A DNA stretch of 40,086 bases from JBGPYM01 sp041493205. GTDB taxonomy: Bacteria; Bacteroidota; Ignavibacteria; UBA10030; UBA6906. The position numbers were made by a program, and so were the translations under genes. The notes under the pieces are model-generated. The model was not told the DNA's origin and did no database searches. It saw nothing but the letters and a program-made list of their open reading frames with translations. Below are positions 6,958-15,500 of this stretch, in pieces (within the stretch, counting starts at the first letter, position 1; the number at the start of each line of letters is the position of its first letter). The stretch lies in assembly GCA_041493205.1 (NCBI GenBank), contig JBGPYM010000002.1:1-40086 (forward strand), written 5' to 3'.

Positions 6958-8790
6958 CTACCCGAGGATCATAAAGACGCCTTCGATCCGACCCATCGGG
7001 GCCGAGAGTTGAACGCCGGCGACTTCAGAGCGGACGTGCTCATACGTTTCACGCGCAATGCGGACGCCCTCGGCGAATCCCTCTTCCTTCGTCGTTGTCT
7101 TTCTCAGGCGCTCCATGATATCGGGGGGGACGCTCGCGCCGGGGACTTCATTGTTCATGAATTCCGCGTTCCGGTATGAGATCAGAGGCCAGATGCCGCA
7201 CAGGAGCGGGATCGTCACATGGCGGATCCTCTTCATGAACTGTTCAAGAATCCTGATGTCAAAGACCGGCTGTGTGATGACATACTCGGCGCCCGCCTCG
7301 ATCTTCCAGTCGAGCCGCCGGATCTCCTCGTCAAGATTGATCGCTCCCGGGTTGACGCCCACGCCGATGTTAAACCCCGTCGGTTCGCCGATCGGATTGC
7401 CCGCAAGATCGAGGCCGTGATTTAAACGCTGCATCACGTTCGTCAAGCCTATGGCGTCGACGTCAAACACCGCCGTCGCATTCGGGTAGTTTCCCAGCTT
7501 GGGCGGATCACCGGTGATGGCAAGGACGTTGCGGATGCCGAGAGCCCATGCGCCCAGCAGGTCCGACTGCATGCCGATCACGTTCCGGTCGCGGCACGCG
7601 AAATGAAGCACGGTCTCTATGCCGGTGTCCCGCTGCATGATGGCGGCCATGGCGAGCGCCGACATCCGTGCAGAGGCACGCGGGCCGTCGGGAATGTTGA
7701 TCGCGTCGATGCCGAAATGATGCAGTTTCCGGGCTTTTTCCACTTCGCGCGCAGGGGAGACTCCTTTCGGCGAAACGAGTTCGACGAGCGTGACAAATTC
7801 CTTGCGCGCAAGCTTGTTGGAAAGGCGCGACTTCTCGGTCTTGCCAAACACGTGGACCGCCTCGGGTGCGGTCACCGAGAGCGACTCCGCTGTGACGTCC
7901 ATCCTCTTGAGCGGACGAAGGGCACGCACGGCACGACGGATCGCCTTGATGTGTTCCGGGTTCGTTCCGCAGCACCCGCCGACAATGGTCGCGCCCGTCT
8001 GGATGAACCGTTTCGCGTACTCCGCCATGTACTCGGGGGATGTCATGTAGATATTCCGTCCGCCGATGTTCTGCGGGAGTCCGGCATTGGGCTGCACGGA
8101 GATCGGCAGCGCGGTCAGCGTTTTGAGGGTCTCCAGGGCGTCGAGCATCGCCTTCGGGCCGACGGAACAGTTGAGCCCGAGGGCGTCAACGTCCGACGGA
8201 AGAACCGCCTTGATAAAACTCTCCAGGGATGCACCGCTGAGCAGGTGCCCGTCGTCGTTGATTGTCACCTGCGCGATCAGAGGGATGGAGGTGTTCAGGG
8301 CACGTACGGCCTTGATGGCCTGCTGCAACTCCGGGACCAGGCTGAAGGTCTCCAGGATGATCAGGTCGACTCCCCCATCGAGCAGTCCTTTGATCTGCTC
8401 CCGGAATGCATCGGCGGCTTCCTCAAAGGAGAGCTTCCCGAGGGGCTCGATTTGAACGCCAAGGGGCCCAACCGAGCCCGCAACCAGCGTCCGGTCGCCC
8501 GCAACTCCTTTCGCGATCTGCGCACCGCGGAGGTTGACATCGTACACCTTTTTCTCAAGCCCGTGGGGGGCAAGTTTGAACCTGTTAGCGCCGAACGTGT
8601 TTGTTTCAATCACATCCGCCCCTGCAGCGGCGTACTCCCGGTGGACCTCGGCAACGATATCCGGGTTGGTCAGGTTGAGTTCGTCAAAGCACGTGTTGAT
8701 GTAGATCCCCTTTTCATAGAGATACGTGCCGGTGCCGCCGTCAAAGACGATCACCTCGTTCTGACTGAGCCGATCCCTCAAACCCACCAT
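6958..8790 (-). CDS. bifunctional homocysteine S-methyltransferase / methylenetetrahydrofolate reductase
   Basis: 610 residues from the ATG at 8790, chosen because GGAG and AAAGGG lie just upstream and the conserved N-terminus (MVGLRDRL then VIFDGGTGTYLYEKGIY) begins there; the open frame continues upstream without conserved sequence. Residues about 5-295 are a homocysteine methyltransferase domain with the zinc cysteines in GLNCSVGP (about 206) and GGCCGTNPEH (about 272). Residues about 325-605 are a FAD-dependent MTHFR barrel. The order matches the fused YitJ-type proteins. There is no cobalamin domain, so the two halves may not form a complete methionine synthase. Promoter elements TTGCCC-16-TATACT lie upstream, facing pepF. 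Confidence 0.9.
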   Translation of the reverse strand: MVGLRDRLSQNEVIVFDGGTGTYLYEKGIYINTCFDELNLTNPDIVAEVHREYAAAGADVIETNTFGANRFKLAPHGLEKKVYDVNLRGAQIAKGVAGDRTLVAGSVGPLGVQIEPLGKLSFEEAADAFREQIKGLLDGGVDLIILETFSLVPELQQAIKAVRALNTSIPLIAQVTINDDGHLLSGASLESFIKAVLPSDVDALGLNCSVGPKAMLDALETLKTLTALPISVQPNAGLPQNIGGRNIYMTSPEYMAEYAKRFIQTGATIVGGCCGTNPEHIKAIRRAVRALRPLKRMDVTAESLSVTAPEAVHVFGKTEKSRLSNKLARKEFVTLVELVSPKGVSPAREVEKARKLHHFGIDAINIPDGPRASARMSALAMAAIMQRDTGIETVLHFACRDRNVIGMQSDLLGAWALGIRNVLAITGDPPKLGNYPNATAVFDVDAIGLTNVMQRLNHGLDLAGNPIGEPTGFNIGVGVNPGAINLDEEIRRLDWKIEAGAEYVITQPVFDIRILEQFMKRIRHVTIPLLCGIWPLISYRNAEFMNNEVPGASVPPDIMERLRKTTTKEEGFAEGVRIARETYEHVRSEVAGVQLSAPMGRIEGVFMILG

Positions 8791-8832
8791 GACCCTTTCA
8801 TCTCCAGATGTGTCACGCTCGGGGGGTGCCGC

Positions 8833-8845
8833 GGGACTCTGTCCC
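8833..8845 (-). other. stem-loop at the predicted 5' end of the methyltransferase mRNA
   Basis: GGGAC and GTCCC flank a three-base loop. From the promoter position, the transcript would begin at or next to this hairpin, which would then cap the leader. It does not resemble a SAM or cobalamin riboswitch. Confidence 0.3.
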
Positions 8846-8850
8846 ACTGT

Positions 8851-8878
8851 AGTATACGAAGTTTTCCTGACAGGGCAA
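8851..8878 (-). promoter_or_regulatory. putative sigma70-like promoter of the methyltransferase/MTHFR gene
   Basis: On the minus strand TTGCCC (8878-8873), a 16-bp spacer and TATACT (8856-8851). The predicted start is near 8844, giving a leader of about 55 nt that contains the ribosome site. Confidence 0.5.
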
Positions 8879-8890
8879 ATCGCCCGAATC

Positions 8891-8919
8891 TTGACTCTCC
8901 CGGGCGAAATCTCTATTTT
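8891..8919 (+). promoter_or_regulatory. putative sigma70-like promoter of the secreted oligoendopeptidase gene
   Basis: TTGACT (8891-8896), a 17-bp spacer and TATTTT (8914-8919). An inverted repeat CGCCCG (8881-8886) / CGGGCG (8901-8906) brackets the -35 box and could be an operator. The leader would be about 80 nt. Confidence 0.55.
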
Positions 8920-9006
8920 GCTGAACTTTTCCGCCCTGGCTTCACAACAACAGCCCCCCGGGGTCCGTACAACCAGGAGTCCCATACCCAAATGACAGGA
9001 GACCCG

Positions 9007-10890
9007 ATGAACCCGCTCCGCGATGTCACGCTCTGCCTGCTCGGCTTATCCCTTGCCACCTCCTCCGCCTCGTTCAGCCAGGAGCGCGACAGGAGCAAGA
9101 TCCCCGACAAGTACAAGTGGAACCTGGCCGACCTCTATCCGTCCAAGGATGCATGGGCGGCGGAGAAGGAAGCGTTCACGAAAAGCCTGGAGATGGTGGA
9201 CAAGCTGAAGGGAACGCTTGCCCAGTCCCCGCAGTCGCTCCTGGCGTGCATGAGCACGGTCAGCAACCTCTCCCAGAAGTTCTCCAAGCTGTATGTCTAT
9301 GCGTCGCTCTCCTCCGATCTCAACCTGAATGACCCGCAGGCTCTTGGGATGGTGCAGGATATGGGGCAGGTGGGAGCCAAGTTCAGCGCCAAAGTGGCGT
9401 TCGTCCAGCCCGAGGTTCTGAAGATGGACCGGGCGGTGATCGACAAATTCCTTGCCGCAGAACCAAAGCTGGCGGTCTACCGCCATGACCTCGATGACAT
9501 CCTTCGCCGGAAGTCGCATACAGGCACGGAAAGCGAAGAGAAAATCATCGCGGACGCCGGCCTGATGGCCGACGGACCGGACAATATATACGGAGTATTC
9601 TCCAACGCGGAATTCCCCTTCCCGTCCGTCACCCTGTCGGACGGCAAAAAGGTGAAACTCGACAAGGCGGCGTTTAACCTCTACCGGGCGGTGCCGAACC
9701 GGGACGACCGCAAAAAAGTGTTTGCGACATACTTCGGAACATTGAACGATTTCGTCGGGACATTCGGCACGCAGCTCTACGCTGAGGTGAAGAAAGACAT
9801 GTTTTACATGAAGGCGCGCAACTACAAATCCTCCCTCGAATCCGCACTCGATGGCAGTAATATCCCCGTCGAGGTGTACAAAGGCCTCGTCAATAACGTC
9901 GACGCAAACCTTTCCACCTTCCACCGTTACCTCAAGCTCCGGAAACGGATGATGGGTCTCGACACGCTGCACTATTATGATCTCTACGCGCCCCTCGTGA
10001 AATCCGTCGACCTCACCTACTCCTACGAAGAGGCACAGAAGCTGATCCTCGCATCCCTGCAGCTGCTCGGGAAAGACTACACGACGGTTGCGGAACGCGG
10101 TTTCACCGAGCGATGGGTGGACGCCTACCCGAACGACGGGAAACGTGCCGGCGCCTACTCCCAGGGAGCTGCGTACGATGTACATCCGTACATGCTCCTG
10201 AACTACAACGGCAAGTACGATGACATGAGTACCCTGACGCATGAGTTCGGGCATACCATGCACAGTTACCTGGCAAACGCCAGCCAGCCCTACCCGACGT
10301 CACAGTATTCCATCTTTGTGGCGGAAGTTGCCTCGACGTTCAACGAGGCTCTGCTCATGAACTACATGCTCAAGTCGATCAAGGATGACAACGTGCGGCT
10401 CACGCTGCTCGGCAACGCGCTCGACAACATGAAGGGAACGATCTTCCGGCAGACACAGTTCGCGGAATTCGAGCTTCGCATCCACGAGCTCGCGGAATCA
10501 GGAAAGTCTCTGACAGGGGAGGGCCTGAATGACCTGTATGCGGAAATCACCAGGAAGTATTACGGGCACGACGCAGGCGTGTGCGTTGTGGACGACGAGG
10601 TGAAGGCGGAATGGTCGAACGTTCCGCACTTCTACTACAACTTTTACGTCTTCCAGTACGCGACATCGTTTACGGCATCGTCCGCGCTGTCGGAAGTGGT
10701 CCTCAGCGGCGACAAGTCGGCGCTCACACGGTACCTCGATCTCCTGAAGGCGGGAGGGTCAGATTATCCGATCACGCTCCTCCGGAACGCAGGTGTCGAT
10801 ATGACCACGGCCCATCCGTTCGAGCTAACGATGAAGCGGATGAACCGCATCATGGATGAAATGGAACAAATCCTCAATAAAAAGAAGTAA
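9007..10890 (+). CDS. pepF: oligoendopeptidase F, M3 family, with signal peptide
   Basis: 627 residues. The ATG at 9007 is chosen over the one at 8992 because AGGAG is six bases upstream. Residues 1-24 (VTLCLLGLSLATSSASFS) look like a Sec signal peptide, so the enzyme is probably periplasmic, unlike the cytoplasmic PepF of lactic acid bacteria. The conserved N-terminus KYKWNLADLYPSKDAW and the M3 zinc motif HEFGH at 412-416, with HSYLA following and the glutamate helix AEVASTFNEALL after it, are present. M3B enzymes cleave short peptides. It is a single gene, divergent from the methyltransferase fusion, with a palindromic repeat 20 bp after the stop. Confidence 0.93.
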   Translation: MNPLRDVTLCLLGLSLATSSASFSQERDRSKIPDKYKWNLADLYPSKDAWAAEKEAFTKSLEMVDKLKGTLAQSPQSLLACMSTVSNLSQKFSKLYVYASLSSDLNLNDPQALGMVQDMGQVGAKFSAKVAFVQPEVLKMDRAVIDKFLAAEPKLAVYRHDLDDILRRKSHTGTESEEKIIADAGLMADGPDNIYGVFSNAEFPFPSVTLSDGKKVKLDKAAFNLYRAVPNRDDRKKVFATYFGTLNDFVGTFGTQLYAEVKKDMFYMKARNYKSSLESALDGSNIPVEVYKGLVNNVDANLSTFHRYLKLRKRMMGLDTLHYYDLYAPLVKSVDLTYSYEEAQKLILASLQLLGKDYTTVAERGFTERWVDAYPNDGKRAGAYSQGAAYDVHPYMLLNYNGKYDDMSTLTHEFGHTMHSYLANASQPYPTSQYSIFVAEVASTFNEALLMNYMLKSIKDDNVRLTLLGNALDNMKGTIFRQTQFAEFELRIHELAESGKSLTGEGLNDLYAEITRKYYGHDAGVCVVDDEVKAEWSNVPHFYYNFYVFQYATSFTASSALSEVVLSGDKSALTRYLDLLKAGGSDYPITLLRNAGVDMTTAHPFELTMKRMNRIMDEMEQILNKKK

Positions 10891-10909
10891 CGCGTCACTC
10901 GTGGCTTGA

Positions 10910-11040
10910 CAGTGGCACCGGCGTCCCCCGTCTCGCGCGCCTTCGGCGCACGGACGAGGCTCGTCCCGCCAGAGGCGGGACGGCTGCCGGTGGTTGTTCC
11001 TCAGGAAGAGCGACGGGCGGAGACGCCCGTCCCACTGCAA
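10910..11040 (+). repeat. palindromic dispersed repeat, copy A
   Basis: An intergenic element with imperfect terminal inverted repeats: CAGTGGCACCGGCGTC at the left end and, read inward from the right, CAGTGGGACGGGCGTC. It contains three hairpins: 10937-10949 (5-bp stem), 10962-10982 (9-bp stem, loop AGA) and 11012-11031 (8-bp stem, loop GAGA). A second copy lies in opposite orientation at 33006-33076: positions 10910-10927 match it exactly and 11001-11036 match at 34 of 36 bases. Copy A has about 56 extra internal bases. It is non-coding and may also act as a terminator between convergent genes. Confidence 0.8.
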
Positions 11041-11041
11041 A

Positions 11042-11055
11042 GGGTTGCCCCTACC
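11042..11055 (-). repeat. 14-bp repeat GGTAGGGGCAACCC carrying a stop codon, copy 1
   Basis: Read on the minus strand, GGTAGGGGCAACCC includes the TAG stop of the small exported-protein gene. An identical copy at 11514-11527 supplies the stop of the DHOD-like gene. It abuts the right end of palindromic repeat A. Confidence 0.6.
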
Positions 11056-11476
11056 TCGGCCGGATGATCCGCACGAGAGCCTCATAACGGGCATGCAGGA
11101 CTTCGGCGGCCTTCAGCAGCCGGGTTGAGTCATTCACGCTCACCGCTTCTGCATACTCTTTCACTGCGCTCCGCAGATCCACCACACCTCGATCCCACAA
11201 AGCTTTCTTCTCCTTGAGTCTCACGGGAAGCGTTGCTGCCGCGACGCTGTCCATGCCCGATTTCACCCCCGGGAGTAGCGCGGCGAGCTTCTCTGTGTCT
11301 TTTTTCGGCCATGCGACGTGCCAGAGTACGGAGATCACTTCATGATACCGGTCGAGCGCCGGGACGCCTGCCACGGAGTCGGCAGTGGCGGTGCCATGGG
11401 TCTCCTGCGCGAATCCGGGGAGAATCCCCGCAAGAAGGGTGAGGAACAACAGTGTGAAACGAAGTGTGAGGCGCAT
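11051..11476 (-). CDS. small exported helical protein of unknown function
   Basis: 141 residues. A Sec-type signal peptide (RFTLLFLTLLAGILPGFAQ) is followed by a mature part of about 115 residues predicted entirely helical, with YHEVISVLWHVAWPKKDTEK and later LLKAAEVLHARYEALVRI. Histidines recur (HEV, WHVAW, LHARY), but there is no CxxCH haem motif. I do not recognise the family. GGA lies six bases before the ATG. It is 46 bp downstream of the DHOD-like gene on the same strand, so it may belong to the nifJ transcript. Its stop codon lies inside a short repeat. Confidence 0.7.
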   Translation of the reverse strand: MRLTLRFTLLFLTLLAGILPGFAQETHGTATADSVAGVPALDRYHEVISVLWHVAWPKKDTEKLAALLPGVKSGMDSVAAATLPVRLKEKKALWDRGVVDLRSAVKEYAEAVSVNDSTRLLKAAEVLHARYEALVRIIRPR

Positions 11477-11513
11477 GGGATATCCAGGTGGTTGGGTGTG
11501 TGGGTGACCCGGC

Positions 11514-11527
11514 GGGTTGCCCCTACC
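11514..11527 (-). repeat. 14-bp repeat GGTAGGGGCAACCC carrying a stop codon, copy 2
   Basis: An exact duplicate of 11042-11055. The TAG stop of the DHOD-like gene occupies the same position in the repeat. On the minus strand it continues as GCCGGGTCACCC, with a short palindrome ACCCG-C-CGGGT, so this copy looks longer than copy 1. Confidence 0.6.
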
Positions 11528-12512
11528 GGTAACTGTTGAGAGCCTTCATGTAATTGGCGCGTTCGAACGCGGCCGGATCGGCGATCGACTTCTGGCTCAT
11601 GCTCCCGCGCATCTGGTTGACCGACACGTATTCGTGTTCGAGCATCCATTGATCGATCCCGGTGAGGACTTCCCGGATATGTTCCGGGCCGTGCCGCAGG
11701 AGGGCCGAGCACATCATGGTGACGTCGGCACCCGCCATCAGCATCTTCAGGACGTCCTGGGCCGTGTGGATGCCGCTGGTCGCGGCAAGACTCGCCTTGA
11801 CATGCCCGTGAAGAATGGCAATCCAGCGGAGCGGCAGCCGGAGGGCCTGCGATGTGCTGAGATTGACGTTCGGCGCCACTTCCAGAGTTTCGAGATTAAT
11901 GTCGGGCTGGTAGAACCGGTTGAAGAGTACAAGGGCGTCCGCCCCCGCGGTGTCGAGCCGGGCCGCCATGTTGGCCATGGAGCTGAAGAACGGGCTCAAC
12001 TTCATCGCCACCGGAATCTTGACAGTGTTTTTGACCGCATGCAGAACTTCAAGGTACCGGTCTTCCACGTCCGCGCCCGTGAGTTTCCGGTCGGTGGGAA
12101 TATAATAGACATTAAGCTCAAGGGCATCCGCCCCCGCTTCTTCAATCTTCTTGGCGAACTTCACCCAGCCGCCGGTCGAAACGCCGTTCAGGCTGCCGAT
12201 CACCGGGATGCCGAGCGCCGCCTTCGCCTTGTGCAGCAGCTCGACGTACTCTTCCGGCCCGAGGTTGTAATCGCCGGTTTCTGGAAAGTACGTGAGGGCC
12301 TCGGCAAAGCTTTCCGTGCCGTACGAGAGGTAGTGATCGAGCTCCATCATCTCATGCGCAATCTGCTCCTCGAAGAGGGAGTACATGACGATGGCTGCGG
12401 CGCCGTTATCTTCGAGCCGCTTCATCCCGTCCAGGGTATGCGAAAGCGGGCCCGCCGAAGGGACAATCGGGTTCTTCAATGCAAGCCCGCAGTACGTCGT
12501 TGAGAGATCCAT
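11523..12512 (-). CDS. dihydroorotate dehydrogenase-like flavoprotein
   Basis: 329 residues, a TIM-barrel related to class 1 dihydroorotate dehydrogenases. It starts with LSTTYCGLALKNPIVPSAGP and has the FMN-barrel segments VIGSLNGVSTGGW, GADALELNVYYIPTD, IPVAMKLSPFF and, near the C-terminus, SGIHTAQDVLKMLMAGADV. DHOD-like proteins of this type often sit beside pyruvate:ferredoxin oxidoreductase genes, as here with nifJ 35 bp upstream, which argues against an ordinary pyrimidine role. No pyrimidine genes are nearby. The true substrate is unknown. Confidence 0.85.
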   Translation of the reverse strand: MDLSTTYCGLALKNPIVPSAGPLSHTLDGMKRLEDNGAAAIVMYSLFEEQIAHEMMELDHYLSYGTESFAEALTYFPETGDYNLGPEEYVELLHKAKAALGIPVIGSLNGVSTGGWVKFAKKIEEAGADALELNVYYIPTDRKLTGADVEDRYLEVLHAVKNTVKIPVAMKLSPFFSSMANMAARLDTAGADALVLFNRFYQPDINLETLEVAPNVNLSTSQALRLPLRWIAILHGHVKASLAATSGIHTAQDVLKMLMAGADVTMMCSALLRHGPEHIREVLTGIDQWMLEHEYVSVNQMRGSMSQKSIADPAAFERANYMKALNSYR

Positions 12513-12547
12513 GTGTGTGATTCCCGCAATAGGTGAATGGAGTCCGG

Positions 12548-15500
12548 TCAGTGTGCCGCGGGTGCGGGGGTCTTCGCCGGTGCAGCGCCGTCCCCGTCCG
12601 CCGCGAGCTCTTCATAGACCTTCCAGCGTTTCTTCACATCCTCTTCCGCGAGCGCCATCAGCCGCTTCGCTGCTTCCGGGTCGCTCTTGGTGAGCATCTT
12701 ATACCTGGCTTCACGGTACGCATACTCTTCGAACCGGATCCGCGGCGCTTTGGAGTCAAGTTTGAAGGGATTCTTTCCTTCGCGCCCCAGCAGCGGATTG
12801 AAACGGTAGAGGGGCCAGTGCCCGCTTTCCACTGCCGCCTTCTGGTTCACCATGCCGGTGGTCATGTTGATGCCATGGGCAATACAGTGCGAATAGGCGA
12901 TGATGATGGAGGGACCGTCGTATGCTTCCGCTTCCATGAATGCGCGGATCGTTTGCATATCGTTCGCGCCCATCGCCACCGCCGCGACGTACACACTCCC
13001 ATACGACATTGCGATCAGACCGAGGTCTTTCTTCGCAAGCGGTTTGCCGCCGGCCGCAAATTTGGCCACGGCAGACCGGGGGGTGGATTTGGACATCTGT
13101 CCGCCCGTGTTGGAATACACCTCCGTGTCGAGCACGAGGATGTTCACGTTCTTGCCTGATGCCAGCACGTGATCCAAACCGCCGAAACCGATGTCATACG
13201 CCCAGCCGTCTCCGCCGATGATCCAGACGCTCTTCTTCACGAGGCTGTCCGCGAGGCTGCGCAACTGGACCGCCTCGGGCGTCACGAGCCCGGCGAGTTT
13301 CTTCTTCAATTCCTCCACGCGCATGCGTTGTTCATGGATTCCCGGCTCGTCACCCTGGATCGCCCCGAGAATTCCCTGTGCAAATGTCTCTCCGATCGTT
13401 CCCGCAAGTTTCTGGACGAGCTCGCGCGCCATCTGCGTGTGCTTATCGATCGTCAGCCGCATGCCGAGGCCGAATTCCGCATTGTCCTCGAACAGGGAGT
13501 TGGACCACGCCGGCCCGCGGCCGTCGTTGTTCTGCGACCAGGGGGTTGTCGGGAGGTTTCCGCCGTAAATCGATGAACAGCCGGTTGCATTGGCGACGAC
13601 CATCCGGTCTCCGAAGAGCTGGGTGGCCAGTTTGATATAGGGCGTTTCACCACAGCCGGAACATGCACCGGAATACTCGAAGAGCGGTTGCAGGAACTGC
13701 GACCCCTTGACGGTGTCCACTTTCACCTGACGCCTGTCGGCTTCAGGCAGCGCAAGAAAGAAATCATAGTTGACGCGTTCCGATTCGCGGATGGCGGGCT
13801 GCGGCATCATGTTGATCGCCTTCAGGCGCGTTTCCGTCTTGTTCTTCGCCGGACAGACGTCAACGCAGAGACCGCACCCGGTGCAGTCTTCCGGTGCGAC
13901 CTGCACGGTGTACTTCATCCCCTTGAACTCGGTTCCCTTGTAATCCATCGCCTTGAACGTTGCGGGAGCCCCGCCCAGCCGCGCCTGATCGTACACCTTG
14001 ATCCTGATGGTCGCATGCGGGCAGACCAGTGCGCACTTATTGCACTGGATACAGATGGAGGAATCCCATACCGGGATTTCAAGGGCGATGTTCCGTTTTT
14101 CCCACTGCGCGGTGCCGGTGGGGTATGTTCCGTCCACGGGCATTTTGCTGACCGGGATCTGGTCCCCGAATCCCGCCATGATCCGGGCCGTGACGTCTTT
14201 CACAAACCCGGGTGCGGCGGGTGAGACCACCGGGGGCATTTCGATCGTGCTGGACGCTTTGGCGGGGACCTTCACCTCAAAAAGATTTGCAAGTGTCTGG
14301 TCGACGGCGGCGAAATTCTGCTCGACGACCTGATCTCCCTTTTTCCCGTATGTCTTCTTGATGGAATGTTTGATGGCTTCGATCGCCTGCGCGCGCGGCA
14401 GAACGCCCGAGATGGCAAAGAAGCAGGTCTGCATGATCGTGTTGACGCGCGCTCCCATGCCGGTCTGCTGGGCGACGTTGTATCCGTCGATGACGTAGAA
14501 CTTGATCTTTTTGTCGATGATCTGCTGCTGAATATGCCGCGGGAGCTTATCCCACACCGTGTCCGGGCCGAAAATGCTGTTGAGGAGGAACGTGGCGCCG
14601 GGGACGGCCGATTTCAGCACATCGAACTTCTCGAGGAAGAACCACTGGTGACATGCCACGAAATTGGCCCTATCCACAAGGTAGGTCGAATGGATGGGGC
14701 GCGGCCCGAACCGGAGGTGGGAGGTCGTTGTGGACCCGGATTTCTTCGAGTCGTACACAAAATACCCCTGCGCGTAGTTGGGCGTGTCTTCCCCGATGAT
14801 CTTGATCGAATTCTTATTTGCTCCGACGGTCCCGTCGGCGCCAAGCCCGTAAAACAGGGCGCGCACGACGTCGTCGCTTTCGGTGGTAAACGCCTGATCG
14901 TAGTCGAGGCTCGTGTGCGACACATCATCGTTGATGCCGACGGTAAAGTGGTTTTTCGGCGCAGGCTTTTTCAGCTCATCGAATACCGCCTTGACCATGG
15001 CAGGCGTGAACTCCTTTGACGAGAGCCCGTACCGGCCGCCGGTTACAAGCGGAAAGGACGTAAAGGGTGCGGTCCGTTCGGTCAATCCCTCGGCAATGGA
15101 AGTGATGACGTCCTGGTAAAGCGGCTCTCCCGCGCTTCCCGGTTCCTTCACCCGGTCCAGCACGGCGATTTTTTTCACGCCTGCGGGAAGGGCGCCGACA
15201 AAATGCGACGCGCTGAACGGGCGGAACAGGCGTACTTTCAGGAGCCCCACTTTTTCTCCGTGGGTATTCAGGTACTCGACTGCTTCCTGGGCCGCTTCCG
15301 CGCCGGAACCCATCATGACGATGACACGATCCGCAGACGGGGAACCCGTGTATTCAAAGAGCCGGTACTGCCGGCCGGTCAGGCCCGCAAACTTGTCCAT
15401 CTGCTTCTGGACAATGCCGGGGCATGCCCGGTAAAACGGATTGACGGTTTCGCGCCCCTGGAAGTAGACGTCGGGGTTCTGCGCCGATCCGCGCATGACG

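Noticed and set aside
6870..6974. 34-codon open frame (MEVPWKHPGEP...) in the intergenic region
   Set aside because: It has no ribosome site or conserved feature and runs into the end of the methyltransferase gene.
8790..8850. SAM or cobalamin riboswitch in the leader of the methyltransferase gene
   Set aside because: The leader is only about 55 nt, with one small hairpin; it has neither the length nor the conserved cores of these riboswitches.
7603..9006. Upstream extension of the pepF reading frame
   Set aside because: The frame is open by chance through the antisense methyltransferase gene; the AGGAG site, signal peptide and promoter place the start at 9007.
9046..10263. 405-codon minus-strand open frame opposite pepF
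   Set aside because: It covers the conserved M3 peptidase motifs in antisense and lacks a family signature.
11523..12512. pyrD assignment for the DHOD-like gene
   Set aside because: The barrel matches the DHOD-like proteins linked to PFOR, and no pyrimidine genes are nearby, so the symbol was withheld.
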